This document shows positions 43,290 through 53,831 of a stretch of 64,000 nt of DNA, piece by piece. Both the position numbers and the translations under genes were made by a program. The number at the start of each line of letters is the position of its first letter. Position 1 is the stretch's first letter. The notes under the pieces were generated by a model, which ran no database searches, was not told the DNA's origin, and saw only the letters and a list, made by a program, of their open reading frames with translations. Origin of the DNA: Mantis religiosa (taxonomy: Eukaryota; Arthropoda; Insecta; Mantodea; Mantidae); NCBI GenBank assembly GCA_030765055.1, contig CM060955.1, positions 99,756,024 to 99,820,023 on the forward strand, in the 5' to 3' direction.

Positions 43290-43560
43290 TTAAGGGTAGT
43301 TCAAAATCCGATGGTAATGGACTTGTCTTGAAGGCATACTTATTACACACACCATCAGAACAAATGAAGGTTGTAATACTTCAAATAAATTGCCAAAATT
43401 TTGACAAATTTAAACCACTAATAGCAATACCTCTAAATTTAAAATAAATTGTTTTTTTTTAAAAGAGATGTACATTGTTGGTGCAGTAAGTGATTGCCTA
43501 AACCTTAAAGTTTATCAGTAATAAAAAATAGACAAAAATTCCTTCAGCTTGAAGAGTTAT
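43290..43560. other. spacer
   Basis: AT-rich; nothing recognised. Confidence 0.4.
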
Positions 43561-43561
43561 T

Positions 43562-43622
43562 CAATATTTCATTTTTGAGTATTCTGTTCTCTCTCTCTAT
43601 CTCTCTATCTCTCTGTCACATA
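43562..43622. repeat. short imperfect (CT)n tract, homologous site to 6.5 kb
   Basis: TTTTTGAGTATTCTGTTCTC begins the run CTCTCTCTATCTCTCTATCTC, ending CTGTCACAT. Flanks match the long (TC)n at 6500-6745, so this may represent the unexpanded state of the same repeat. Confidence 0.6.
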
Positions 43623-45050
43623 TTAACTTAGTGGTGATATGATTCTCTTAGTTAATAAATAGAATGTTAATTTATAATTCCTTAAATGTAATCGGAAAAA
43701 AGACCATTTGAAATGCTAATGGAAAAATCGGTGAATATTTTATTTCACAAGCTGTAAGAATATTTATTACTTAAAACTTAAAACATAGTGCTTTATGCAA
43801 TAAGTAACAATATTCACTTGCTGTTGGACCTTCGGAGGATCACATGATAGCTACTTGCTTTTCGGCAAAGGTTTGCGAAAGAGGATATTAATACTTTTTG
43901 TGCTCTTTCAATTATTTTATAAAAAAAGGAAAGGCAGGAAATGAATGAGATCACCTTGCTGGTAAACCGCAGCGTGGTTAACAGAGCTGGGGAATTCTGA
44001 ACGCTGAACAGCCTATGAAGATACTCCACTTTTAGTGGCTCTGTTAAAACATGTCCATAAAGAAGCACACTGCCGTTGAGAACAGATTTGTATATAAAAT
44101 ATTTAGAAACGCCCTACCTTCAAGTCGCATCTTCGTGAACAGTTATCAACTGTGTATACGGATATTCTTCACTCAAAAAGAAAGGTTAAAAACAAAGACA
44201 TTTCGTAGAAGAGGAAAAAATTCGTTTTGTGTTGCATTCACATTACTTTCTCTAGCTTCTGTCATATCTTGCATTATTATTTACCTTGTAGATACAAAGG
44301 TATAGTATTCCACACAAAAATTCCAGAAATACATGATTTGAAGACCCCGCTGAATCCAAAAAGAAACACTTTTAGTAAAAGGACTCCGTGTGTGTCTGTA
44401 AACGCGATAATTCAAAACCAAGAAGCCCGGATAAGTTCATAACTTCCAAAAGTGCAGCACGATTTTCAAGAAAATCCTTTATTACAATTCCAAGATTTCT
44501 CAAAAATCGGTATTTAGGATATTCACATGAAAATTTAGATATTTAACTTTTGAGAGGTATTTATAAAGTTCTGTTTATTCGTAAGAAAATGTGTATAATT
44601 TTATAAAACACTAAGAGATAAACAAAAACGCATCTACTGCACAATAATTTAACATAACATTTATTTACGATAGCTTTTTTTTTCCTTTGTTCATCAGCCA
44701 TTTCCCAGATGTTCCTTAAAAGCAGTTCGAAATTTTAAATACCTTTGTTATTTTTAAAAAATGCTGTCGCTACTTAGTTATTTCCCGCGATGTCATGGAA
44801 AGACCACATCATTTCAACGCCAATAGGTAACGATTCCTTTTTAAACATATGACTACTATCGATTCGATTACCTCTACCTCCCCTTGTATCTGTTACAAAA
44901 TGTGTAATAATTCCTTATGCAGCTGGAGACTTACTTAAACATTCACTTACATAGAACTTTGATTTAATTGCATATTTTTTAAAAAAAAAAAAGAAAATTC
45001 ATATATAGAAGCTAAGGCATATGTTCTTGAAACTATAAGATATCCACATA
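43623..45050. other. unannotated AT-rich spacer
   Basis: About 1.4 kb. Minus-strand frame 43814-44068 and plus frames near 44051-44442 overlap and show no family motif. Confidence 0.45.
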
Positions 45051-45054
45051 ATGA

Positions 45055-45480
45055 ATGTCTCACATATGTACTGATGGCTCTCTTTACAACTAAGAAGGTG
45101 GAGTTGCAGCTACCTGTGACTTTTTTTGTATAAGAATATTGGAAATTATTTCATAAGCTTTGATGGAAAAATTGACACAATTTATACTTCCTTGCAAAAT
45201 CTATTCGCCTGGACAGATAAGCTTTCCAACATTGCTTTCTTGTCAGATTCCAAAGCAGCTATTTAGGTTATTATTTCAACTGACTGCCCTAAAAAGGAGA
45301 AAAAAATAATAAAATTCATAATATGATTAAACATCTCCAACATTTAAACAAACATATGGTTTTCCAATGGATTCCATCCACTGTAGAATTTCTGGAAATG
45401 AGCAAGAAGAGGGCTCTTAAATTGCTCAAACAATGAAAGGAAGTAATGCTTACGAAATAGTTAAAATATTAAGTTAAAAA
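45055..45480 (+). pseudogene. LINE RNase H domain relic
   Basis: In one frame with several stops: CTDGSLYN at about 45070-45092, then NYFISFDGKIDTIYTSLQNL, then FLSDSKAAI (about 45237-45262), and QWIPSTVEFLGNEQEEG. These correspond to the Asp motifs and the QWIPxHxGxxGNExAD segment of LINE RNase H, as in the relic at 24-25 kb. Old and heavily mutated. Confidence 0.65.
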
Positions 45481-47420
45481 GTTTTAAAATTAATTTTGGC
45501 AAATATCTTACTATCTCTGAAAAACTTAATTGGAATTATCTGCAAAATAAATTTAAAACAATTGCAGATCTACCTGAAACATCAACTGTTGGAAGTTCAG
45601 ATTAATCACAGGCCATGATTGTCTGAGTGGACATATTTTGTTCAAGATTGGATTAATGACCTCCTCAAAGTGCTTTTTAAAAGATAACTTAATGAAAAAT
45701 GATCACCTAGCTATCTGTCATTCTCAAAAATCAAGAAAATCTAGTCTCTAAATATTGGGAAGCAAGAAAAACAATATAATGATTTTATTATCAAATTCTG
45801 AACATTGCACACACATTGACTTACGTCAATGAATGTATAGTTAGGAATGGATCAGAGTTGTAAGGGTAAATGGGAGTAGCCTTGAGTCAAGAAATGGCAT
45901 TTTTAGGTGTGGCTGATTTTTCCCTCAACAGTCACAGTCCTTTAATATAGTGATAACTGATAAGAAATAATAATATAAATAATAAAAGTAATGCGTCAGA
46001 ATAAAGAATAAATAAAATGGCGAATATGTCTTAAAACTACAAAATGCAATGAAAATATGTCGCTCAAAGGATGGTTAACTCTCTTGGAAATTTGTGGGCC
46101 ATCTCTCCCATTTGTGAAATGAGATGACCACAAACGAAAACAAACATAGGAGAACGTTGTAATTAAGAACACCATATTTTTGAAACAAGTAAACCAGACA
46201 TTTAAATTTTGTCTCAATAAAATGCCGAATAAAAGAGAATGCGTTAAGTGCTTCGTTATAAATTAAAAGGCTTTGACTATAATAAATAAACAAACAAACA
46301 AACAAATAAATAAACTATGTGTAACTCTGAATTCACTCTAGCTAAACAATCCTGTAGAATCATTAGTGCAGGAGTAATTTCTCATTGATACTTTGTTGAT
46401 GAATGGATTTTCTTGAGTAAGTTTACTTTACCACGCACTATTTACACAACTGTGGTTAAAGTTCACCTTATCAAGCAACGTAACTGTTCTGAAAGGGCGT
46501 TCTTGTCACTTGTTCACAATGTTAAGGTAAAAAAAGAAGAAAGTCTAATTATTTTAAGAAAATTTGTATAAGGCACATTGTTCATATTACAATGTGAAAT
46601 AATTTCTACCCAACAGTCACTACGTGATTATTTTTGTTTCTTTTAGCTTCCATTTTTCTAATATTTTCTGTGATAAACACATATATTTTTATATACACAT
46701 TGCTCATCAGTTTCGTCGGTGAGTGTCCTTAGACATGCATCAATATCGTCTATTATAATTGAATTAGCCATTTCACGAATGATTCTTCGGTCTATGGTTT
46801 GTCATTCCCTTGGGTTATCCTGTAACTCTCAATAGGTTCAAGTCACTTAAATATTCAGATAGTCTGATAAAATATACAGAAATACTATTCAAGTTTTACA
46901 AACTGTGATAATAAATCCTCATTTTCCAATTTACAAGAATTGATCTGACAGCTGTTATGAAAAAAACTTCATCCTTGGAAACTAAATTAGCTTTTAAATA
47001 ATTTACGTAACACAGAAATTACTTTAAAAACTGTAATTGTTGACTCTTTGCTATCTGAACAGCAGTGTGAAAAGTTGATGTTTGGTTTGAAGTACAGCCA
47101 AGCTTCTGATAAAGAATTAAAAATGATTTGATATAAAATGGAATTTATTTTGAGATTCTAAATAAACTGCAAATAACCACGTAAAGTTACAACTGATCCA
47201 GGATTATAGTTTAAATATACCAGAATAAAAGTCAAATATCATGGCATTTATAGAGAAATATATAAAAAGATCTGGACTAGTGTTAAAGTATTAGAACAGG
47301 TGGGAAATTGCTTGAGCTGTAGTGTAACCTTAAAACAATCAAGAAAGATATAAGTAATAATATTTTTGGAATAATAGGTCGTACTTGTAAAGAAAAACCT
47401 CAAAGGATATAAATGTAAAC
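45481..47420. other. unannotated AT-rich spacer
   Basis: About 1.9 kb, possibly old LINE sequence continuing from the RNase H relic, but no motif is readable. A short (AAAC/AAAT)n stretch is at 46285-46313. Confidence 0.4.
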
Positions 47421-47430
47421 TTTTGTAAGG

Positions 47431-47473
47431 CAATGGCTGTTCCGGATTTGCTGTATGGATCTTAGATATGGAT

Positions 47474-47529
<56 letters not shown>

Positions 47530-47830
47530 AGCCAGAAACAAGCAGCAGAAATGAAATATCTCCTGGAAGTTAAAGGATGTACAAGACAAGATCATATTAG
47601 AAATGATGAAATAAGGTATATTTTCGTTAAAAGAAAATATAAAAATAAGTAGAGAAAAATAGAAAAGCTATTTGCAAAGAATGGATAAATCCCGCTTTCC
47701 ATTACAGTCATACAAGTATAAACCTTCTGATTATACAATAGTAGGAGGACCAATAAAATATGGGAAGAAATAGGAGGCCGGAACAGGAGGATTCTCCTAA
47801 ATCATAAAGAGTTGATGATGATGACGATGA
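47431..47830 (+). pseudogene. LINE reverse transcriptase C-terminal relic with a 49-A tract
   Basis: MAVPDLLYGS (47433-47462), a stop, IWILKK, then 49 consecutive A (47478-47526), then in another frame WSQKQAAEMKYLLEVKGCTR and HIRNDEIR. The pattern AVPxLLYGSETW...AAEMKFLRxVKGCTRxDxIRNEEIR is the common insect endonuclease-reverse transcriptase tail (RTE/CR1-like annotation). The 3' part includes GGAGGCCGGAACAGGAGG and GATGATGATGACGATGATG. Confidence 0.72.
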
Positions 47831-48425
47831 TGATGAAAATATGATTTCAGAGGAAGAAATACAGAAGATGCGCCTACAGGAAGTTTTGCTTGTAGCATAA
47901 ATCTTGTTTGCACTTGGGCTATAAATTACAAAATCCTAAGATTTTTATTTAAAAATAAGGACATATTTTACAATCAATGTATTCAAAAGCAGCAGGAAGT
48001 ACATCCGGATAATATTGTGGATTATATGAACAGAACGCCCAAAACCTAATAAATTACTACCTAAATTTCCTTTCAGTTTTGTGAAGAAGTTGTTGACGTC
48101 TCTATTACATAGCCTCCAATATTGTAGTTCATATTATCTGCAGGGATTGTTTTCTAATTTTTATTTTTTATTTTTCAAACACTCAAAAATTTAGCAATGG
48201 TTTTTAAGTTACTATAGCCAAGATTTCAGATCAATGTTTTAATTTGAACTACCTTCGTAAAAATACCAAAGAAGTAATTAAATATTTTTATGAGCTGGTA
48301 GTTTGACGTGTCCGTCATTATTGATATAAAATTATCTTTCTGTAAATGGCAAATGGAATTAAAACATTTCATATAATTGCCTCGGTTTTGCTACGCCACA
48401 AGTAAATTTTAGTTCAAAAGTACGT
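47831..48425. other. unannotated spacer
   Basis: Nothing recognised. Confidence 0.4.
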
Positions 48426-48459
48426 ACACTGGATAGGTTTTAGGACTGGGTCCACTGAT

Positions 48460-48722
48460 CTGAATCTGATATCTGAATCTGTGGTGGACAATATGGCTCT
48501 CGAAGGCATTCAGCTGCTGCTAATCCATTTATAGCCCACATTTAACGGCGGTGGTCATATCTTCCACTGGCGATGGTGTTAACATTCGCACTCTCATTCA
48601 AACTTCCAAGCGCTAGGGAAGAATCATGTTGGTTGGTGAAAAATACCAACCGGGAATCGAACCTCGGACACCTCGCGCGGCAGGCAAGTGCTCTACCGAC
48701 TGAGCTAATGAGCCAGCCTTAA
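48460..48722 (-). mobile_element. tRNA-derived SINE (S4)
   Basis: Minus strand: AAGGCTGGCTCATTAGCTCAG then TCGGTAGAGC (A box), the anticodon arm ACTTGCCTGCCGCGCGAGGT (Gly-like), B box CCGAGGTTCGATTCCCGG, then a body toward 48460 containing GTGGACAATATGGC on the plus strand. No target repeat was identified. Confidence 0.75.
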
Positions 48723-48738
48723 AAAAAAATGAGTCAGT

Positions 48739-49140
48739 ATGGTGCTAAACAAAAACACCTGCATTCATCATTCTTTTGTTTTTCACTGGTTATATGTTGT
48801 GATTTATCCGATTGCCGCTTCCCATGGCTTATACTGGAAGCGGATAAACACTTATTGCATCGAATATCTTAGAAATGTTTTTATAACGTATGATATTCCT
48901 TTGTTGGTCAACACACTTCCTTTTCGGCGGTGGAATATTAATTCAAATATTTTGACACTCGCAATTTACAGAAGTTCACCCATTGTATATTATTTCACAA
49001 ATGCAGAACACAGTACTGTCTTCTACAAAAGTAATGGCAACTCAAAGTACATGTGTTACTGTTGGCAGCATTCTAATCAAACAGGGGCAATAGTGATTAC
49101 TAGAGCCCGGATTTGTAAGCATAATCAGATGGTGAAATAA
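48739..49140 (+). CDS. 133-codon frame of unknown nature
   Basis: The longest uninterrupted frame here without any repeat match. Composition is aromatic and Ile-rich with no domain motif (segments HWLYVVIYPIAASHG, YYFTNAEHSTVFYKSNG). AT-rich chance frames of this size are expected in a window this long. I keep it only as an unverified candidate. Confidence 0.12.
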   Translation: MVLNKNTCIHHSFVFHWLYVVIYPIAASHGLYWKRINTYCIEYLRNVFITYDIPLLVNTLPFRRWNINSNILTLAIYRSSPIVYYFTNAEHSTVFYKSNGNSKYMCYCWQHSNQTGAIVITRARICKHNQMVK

Positions 49141-49339
49141 GCAAGTATTTAAGCACGAAAAAAGAAACAAATAAGAACCAAAATAAGCAAATAAAAGGAT
49201 CCTCAACGTCCCATGGAATACGTGGAAAGCACCACAATTCTTCCTGAGTGAATTCCCCTTCGATATACATTTCTGCACAAAAAGCTGTTTAGAAATTATG
49301 CACGGTTTCGTACCAGGGTTTTTCATTAGTGTCTTACAG

Positions 49340-49930
49340 AGTTTCTCAACGGCAGTTTTAGCAATACGTGGGTCTCTGAAGACAACGTTACTGAAATTTT
49401 AATGAAAGTGAATGTTCCAGGGTATTATTTTGAGCTTCCAGCTTTGTTATAATAGCAGGTATTTTGGAGAAACGGTTATGTATGTACTCTCTCTTATTTT
49501 GGATGCACATATTAGAAAACATTCCTCTGCAGTGGCAATGGTGCTTCATCTTCTGCATCTAAGGAGTACAACACTGTTTTTACTTCATTGAAATGTTGTG
49601 TGTAGTGTCACACAACCTTTAACCAAGAACCCCATCGAGTTAATTCTGGCTGAGGAGGTAAAGACACATTTGGAAGGATTTCTTGAAAAATTTTGAACTC
49701 TAATCGGCGACTTTACAAATACTTTCTTTACTCTAGAGACAAGAAGATCCACATCTTTATATCGGCTCCTAACTGTTTCAGGGAGAAGATGTAAATAGTC
49801 TGAATGATAAAATCATGTCCAGAGCAAGGAAGTTCGTACCGATTTCCTTGAAAAGTGGAAGAACGGCCACACATGTCTATACAACGCAGCGTTACTAGCA
49901 AGGGCAAGGTTCATCATAGAATGCAACTCA
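49340..49930 (-). pseudogene. hAT-superfamily transposase-like relic
   Basis: Read from about 49930 down: NLALASNAALYRHVWPF, SDYLHLLPETVRSRYKDVD, FQEILPNVSLPPQPELTRWG then SWLKVV, a stop, HYTQHFNEVKTVLYSLDAED. The LPPxPxLTRWGxWL...YxxHFxxVKxxL block is typical of hAT-like proteins (ZBED/DUF659 type) common in insects. There are several stops and frame changes. The same block survives as a tiny relic at 8828-8958. Confidence 0.65.
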
Positions 49931-50386
49931 TTACTGCAAAACAGGTGTAACTACATGACACAGAGCACGTTGATAGGAAGGAAGACATTCGAATAACATC
50001 TTGGTTGTGCTTCACAGATCAGCAACTAAATTTGCTGTACAACCATTGTATGTTTTCTAGAAGTGTAGTTAGTTATGTCTATATTTACTTCATTATTTAC
50101 ATTTGCATTTCAGTGGAATACTTCAACAATCATGAAAAAAAGAGAAGCCAGATCGAGAAACTAAATTAGCTGAAATGATTAACAAATTTGCAACAGATTA
50201 TCAATCAACTATTTTTTTTGTACGGTACATAGAATGAGTTTTTCATTTGAAAGGCTTCAGAGGTACATTGTTTTTGTAGTAATACGGCCGCAGATGAATA
50301 AATATGTAGTAAAATTCCTGCTTTGGCAGTTTTTCTAGTAAGTCTTCAGATATTTAAAAATAATTTTATTATTTGAATATTATTTT
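49931..50386. other. spacer
   Basis: Nothing recognised. Confidence 0.4.
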
Positions 50387-50398
50387 ACATTCGATCAG

Positions 50399-50742
50399 TG
50401 ATGGCGCTCAACTACGGCGGTCATCAGCGCCCTTTAAAAAACTAGTCATGGCAAAAGCCAGATATAAAACTTTCTAAAAACTATACAAGTATAACAAAAC
50501 CTATTAAAAATACACGTACATAAAAAACATCAATCAAAACCTATTCGTTCACTAAATCCTAAACTCTAAACTAGACAAGAATCTAAAAACCTTCTCCACG
50601 GGTCTCCACGCACGGCCTACACGTGGGTGGGCCTGTTGACCGTCTCCCTCAAGCACGAAGAGGAGCCCACACGAGGGAGACTGTTGGCTCGGGACCCCGG
50701 GTGCGCCAAACCCGTACCTACCGAAGTAGGCCCCTGGGGGGG
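50399..50742 (-). mobile_element. structured short retroposon (family S6), copy 1
   Basis: Exactly bounded by a 12-bp repeat ACATTCGATCAG (50387-50398, 50743-50754). On the minus strand: GC-rich head starting CCCCCCAGGGGCCTACTTCG, with hairpin CCTACTTCGGTAGG and arms GTCTCCCTC/GAGGGAGAC. An AT-rich middle follows, and a 3' end GGGCGCTGATGACCGCCGTA then GTTGAGCGCC. No A/B boxes of tRNA type were found. Non-coding. Confidence 0.85.
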
Positions 50743-50754
50743 ACATTCGATCAG

Positions 50755-51855
50755 GAAATGTTATAATGTTATAATATTATAATTGCTTGGCTGTTGCCAC
50801 AATGTGCCTATTTAAATAATGAGACAAACCCATATGTACTGTATAAGAATTTGTATGTTGTACATAATGATCTAAATAGATGTGCATTTACGCGAATGTT
50901 TCATAAGTCATTTTTTTCTGGGGGACCGGTTACAGTGCCTCTCCGCTCTGCGTTTCTTATCTATGACTTGTTTGGATGCCGGGAGAGGCTCAGTCGCAAC
51001 CTGCATAGGGAACTACGGGTGGTACGAACTTCCTAGCCCTGATGATGAGTGAACATTTATTTTTAAATTTACATGGTTTGGATAAAATAAGCTATTTTAA
51101 TTAAAAAGCATAAAATAAACAAGCAAACCCCGTATTTCAGCAAGAAAGCATTTATAAGCATTTTACTTAGAAATCCGGGCTCTATTTATTAATTGTTTGT
51201 TGATAGTGCACACCGACACAGTTCAAATTGTTATTCCTAACTGTACACTTTTACAAGCCAAGTCTCCACATGGATTCAACCCCCATGAAATAAACAGCGC
51301 TTTGTTTTGTTAGTTTGTGGTGTTTTTTTTTATCAAATTGATGCAATTGGTGATAATTTTTTAGAACTATGGTTAATAGCTTTCTACACCAATAGTCATT
51401 GCTACAAAAACAGGCATTTTGGTGACTCGTTCCTACCTTAAAAAAGACTAGAAACATACTGAAAAATGACTTTTCCAGTTACTAAGGGGATTTAGTTATA
51501 ATAATGGAAGCAATGTCAATAAAATGCTTGATGTCCACTTACTATCTGCACGAAAGTTTCAACTGCTGTCTTGAAACAATATGGGTTTTCACTTACTTCA
51601 TTGAACAATGGAAAAATAATTGACTGTGTGGAAAGTAACAATAGCATAAATTGCTGTTAATGCAATATACGTGATCAACAATCGATAGCTAAGACTAAGG
51701 CTGCTAAGTTGGCCGCCAGCCAAATTTGCCTATGAAAGCATTTAGTCATCTCTTCCGTATGACCGTCTTCCCTGGAATTACCCTAAGGTTTCTTAAAAAC
51801 ACTGCTTCTGAAAACATATTAAAATAATAATGAATAGAGACTGTAACGTTTAATT
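50755..51855. other. unannotated spacer
   Basis: AT-rich. A GC-richer part at 50920-51050 (GGGAGAGGCTCAGTCGCAACC ... CCCTGATGATGAG) has no clear assignment. Confidence 0.4.
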
Positions 51856-51856
51856 A

Positions 51857-51995
51857 ACGTCTTGCAACGCTGTCGTATCGGACGATGAATGAAATGGGTA
51901 AAATGATGTTCAAATGAGCCCAGGGTCCAGAGAGCTTAGTGTTAGCTGACATTGATTTTTTCAGGATAGGGGAAACTCCGGAATAAACCTTAGAA
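51857..51995 (-). mobile_element. S1 SINE fragment
   Basis: ACGTCTTGCAACGCTGTCGTATCGGACGATGAAT...CAAATGAGCCCAGGGTCCAGAG, the 3' part of S1 on the minus strand. The tRNA head is missing. Confidence 0.75.
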
Positions 51996-52149
51996 ATTTT
52001 CATGTGAATACCTAGGACACATCAATCTGGTGAGAAACAACTGTGGACAGCAATTCAGAAAATGGCAAAGTGTTGAAAAACTAAAAGTATATATTGTTTT
52101 GTGTTATAAGCCTTTCTCTCTTGGAAATCAATCGTTCTTCCACACTAGC

Positions 52150-52405
52150 AGTGTATAGGCTAAGGTTTGGATAAGTTTGTCAGACTGAAAAATTCAATAC
52201 CATAGCCGGGATTTGAACAGCAACATATGTAAGTCGCCACAAAAGGTGTGTATCTCATTTTATACGAAAACATCTAATAGTTTACCAGAAAAATACGAGA
52301 ATTTAATGTCATTTGTTGGCCATAGTAGCTCAATGGCTAAGAGCAACCGGACGGAGACCGGGAGATCCGTGGTTCAAATCCCGGCTATGGCACTGAATTT
52401 TTCAG
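52150..52405 (+). mobile_element. palindromic tRNA-like SINE pair (family S5)
   Basis: A plus-strand tRNA-like unit at 52320-52391 has a perfect 7-bp acceptor stem (GCCATAG/CTATGGC), D-arm GCTC/GAGC, anticodon loop ACGGAGA, and B box GTGGTTCAAATCCC, followed by the arm ACTGAATTTTTCAGTC. About 110 bp upstream (52183-52218) the inverted counterpart GACTGAAAAATTCAATACCA then TAGCCGGGATTTGAAC occurs. The left flank TATAGGCTAAGGTTT is shared with 8672-8686. Confidence 0.75.
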
Positions 52406-52418
52406 TCTTACTTTACCT

Positions 52419-52892
52419 TACCGTAAGGGAGGGGATTCGTCCCTTTCAGCTGCCGTGGTGCGGACGCTGCGGACTCCTAGGACTCGTGGTACCTCTGACG
52501 TTACTAGAGGAACCTCGGGCCGAACATTTGAGCCCCTCCCTGATTGTGAGTTGTTCGGATTGGGTTGGACTCGAGGGGGCAGTGTGTTCCCGACATCCAC
52601 GGGAAATTGGGTACCTCCGGCCAGGCTACGGCCGCCCGGAGGGCGTAGAGGGTTGCCTAATAAGTCCCGGGTACTAGCCTGCACAGCTAGTAGCGGCGGC
52701 CCTACCAAGGTTATTTGGTAGCTGGTCCATTTTGGATTGGCGCGTAAGTGGCGTATCCACTTCCGTCCTGTCTGCCGTGTGCAGCGGGGGGGGGGCAGTT
52801 TATAAAATAGGTACTGTCCTATGGTAAAAAACCCGAGAGGCCCGGGTTCTCGTCCTACGGGTCCAGGACTAATAGGAGTAAAACCTCAGGCA
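52419..52892. mobile_element. GC-rich 474-bp insertion with 13-bp TSD
   Basis: Flanked by TCTTACTTTACCT at 52406-52418 and 52893-52905. The insert is strikingly GC-rich against its neighbours, with a C/G run at 52787-52796. It has an open frame on the plus strand (GGSVFPTSTGNWVPPARL, about 52455-52721) without a recognised domain. The long direct repeat indicates target-primed retroposition. It could be the 5' part of an unknown LINE or a SINE. Confidence 0.65.
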
Positions 52893-53040
52893 TCTTACTT
52901 TACCTATCCAATTCTCTCTTGGTTTACCGGTTATATAAAATTATATAAATCCATTCCGAATAAAGTGAACTCTACGGGTTATTTACGGAAAATTCCTGAT
53001 GTACAGTAAGTTAGTCTTGTGTGGAATTACTTTATTATTA

Positions 53041-53470
53041 CTTATTCAAAGTAATTCTTTTACCATGTCATGTCAAACATTTACGTTTCAGTTCTGAGTA
53101 ATTACAAATATACGTACACGCATACATACCAACCAATAATGTTATTCATTACAGTGCTTTCGTCGCAATGCATTGTTATAATACAGGTAATAGTGCTTTA
53201 TTTATTTGTATTACAAAAACTATTTGAGCTAAAAATATGGGGTTTTCATGGTTATGTTAGATACATTACTCTCTACCTTCCACATGAATCAGTTTCGGAA
53301 AAATCTGAATTTTTGTCTTAGCGCGAATAATATTTCATACAGATTGATTAGGTTGGAGCTCCTCACACACCACTTAGCGGGAATACAATACGACAACACC
53401 GCAGGACTCCGATTGGGCTCACCTAGTAGCGCTCAAGGACAAACTCCTTCCCATTTGAAACACATAATAG
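53041..53470 (+). repeat. copy of the TIR-element right arm (see 3866-4271)
   Basis: Same order and orientation as at 3.9-4.3 kb, ending at CCTTCCCATTTGAAACACAT then AATA. No left end with the matching TIR was found nearby, so this is a fragment. Confidence 0.8.
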
Positions 53471-53579
53471 ATATAATTCAGTAAAAGTTGTTAGAGCAAT
53501 TTATGAGAAAATAAAATGTAGTGAAAAATGTTCTATTTAAGTTGGTGTGGATTGATTTTGGAAAATATTTGTATCGTAT

Positions 53580-53823
53580 ACTTTTTTTTTTTCAATTTAC
53601 GTCCTCCAACTTTTAAGTCATATCGGACGATGAATGGAATGGATGAAATGATGCTCAAATGAACCCAGCGTCCATAGAACTTAGAGTTACCCGATATTCG
53701 TCTTTCAGGATAAGGGAAACCCTGGATAAAACCTTATCCAGGTAACTCACCCTGACCGAGATTCGAACTCGGGACCTCTTGAAAGTGAGGCAGACTCGCT
53801 ACCACCACACTACCGAGGCGGGC
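53580..53823 (-). mobile_element. tRNA-derived SINE, family S1, complete copy
   Basis: Minus strand: CCCGCCTCGGTAGTGTGGTG head, B box GAGTTCGAATCTCGG, S1 body and A tail (T-run at 53582). It is bounded by TATCGTAT at 53572-53579 and 53824-53831. Confidence 0.9.
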
Positions 53824-53831
53824 TATCGTAT

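Noticed and set aside
48739..49326. Host gene candidate from the 133-codon plus frame and the overlapping 94-codon minus frame
   Set aside because: No domain, no splice or promoter context, and the two frames compete. Kept only as a very low-confidence entry.
51030..51060. CTGATGATGAG as a second hammerhead core
   Set aside because: No GAAA box and no pairing helix II follow it.
52320..52391. Functional tRNA gene (acceptor stem perfect, GGA in the loop)
   Set aside because: C instead of U before the anticodon, a weak T stem, no long variable arm expected for Ser, and shared SINE-like flanks with 8.7 kb. A tRNA-derived repeat is the better explanation.
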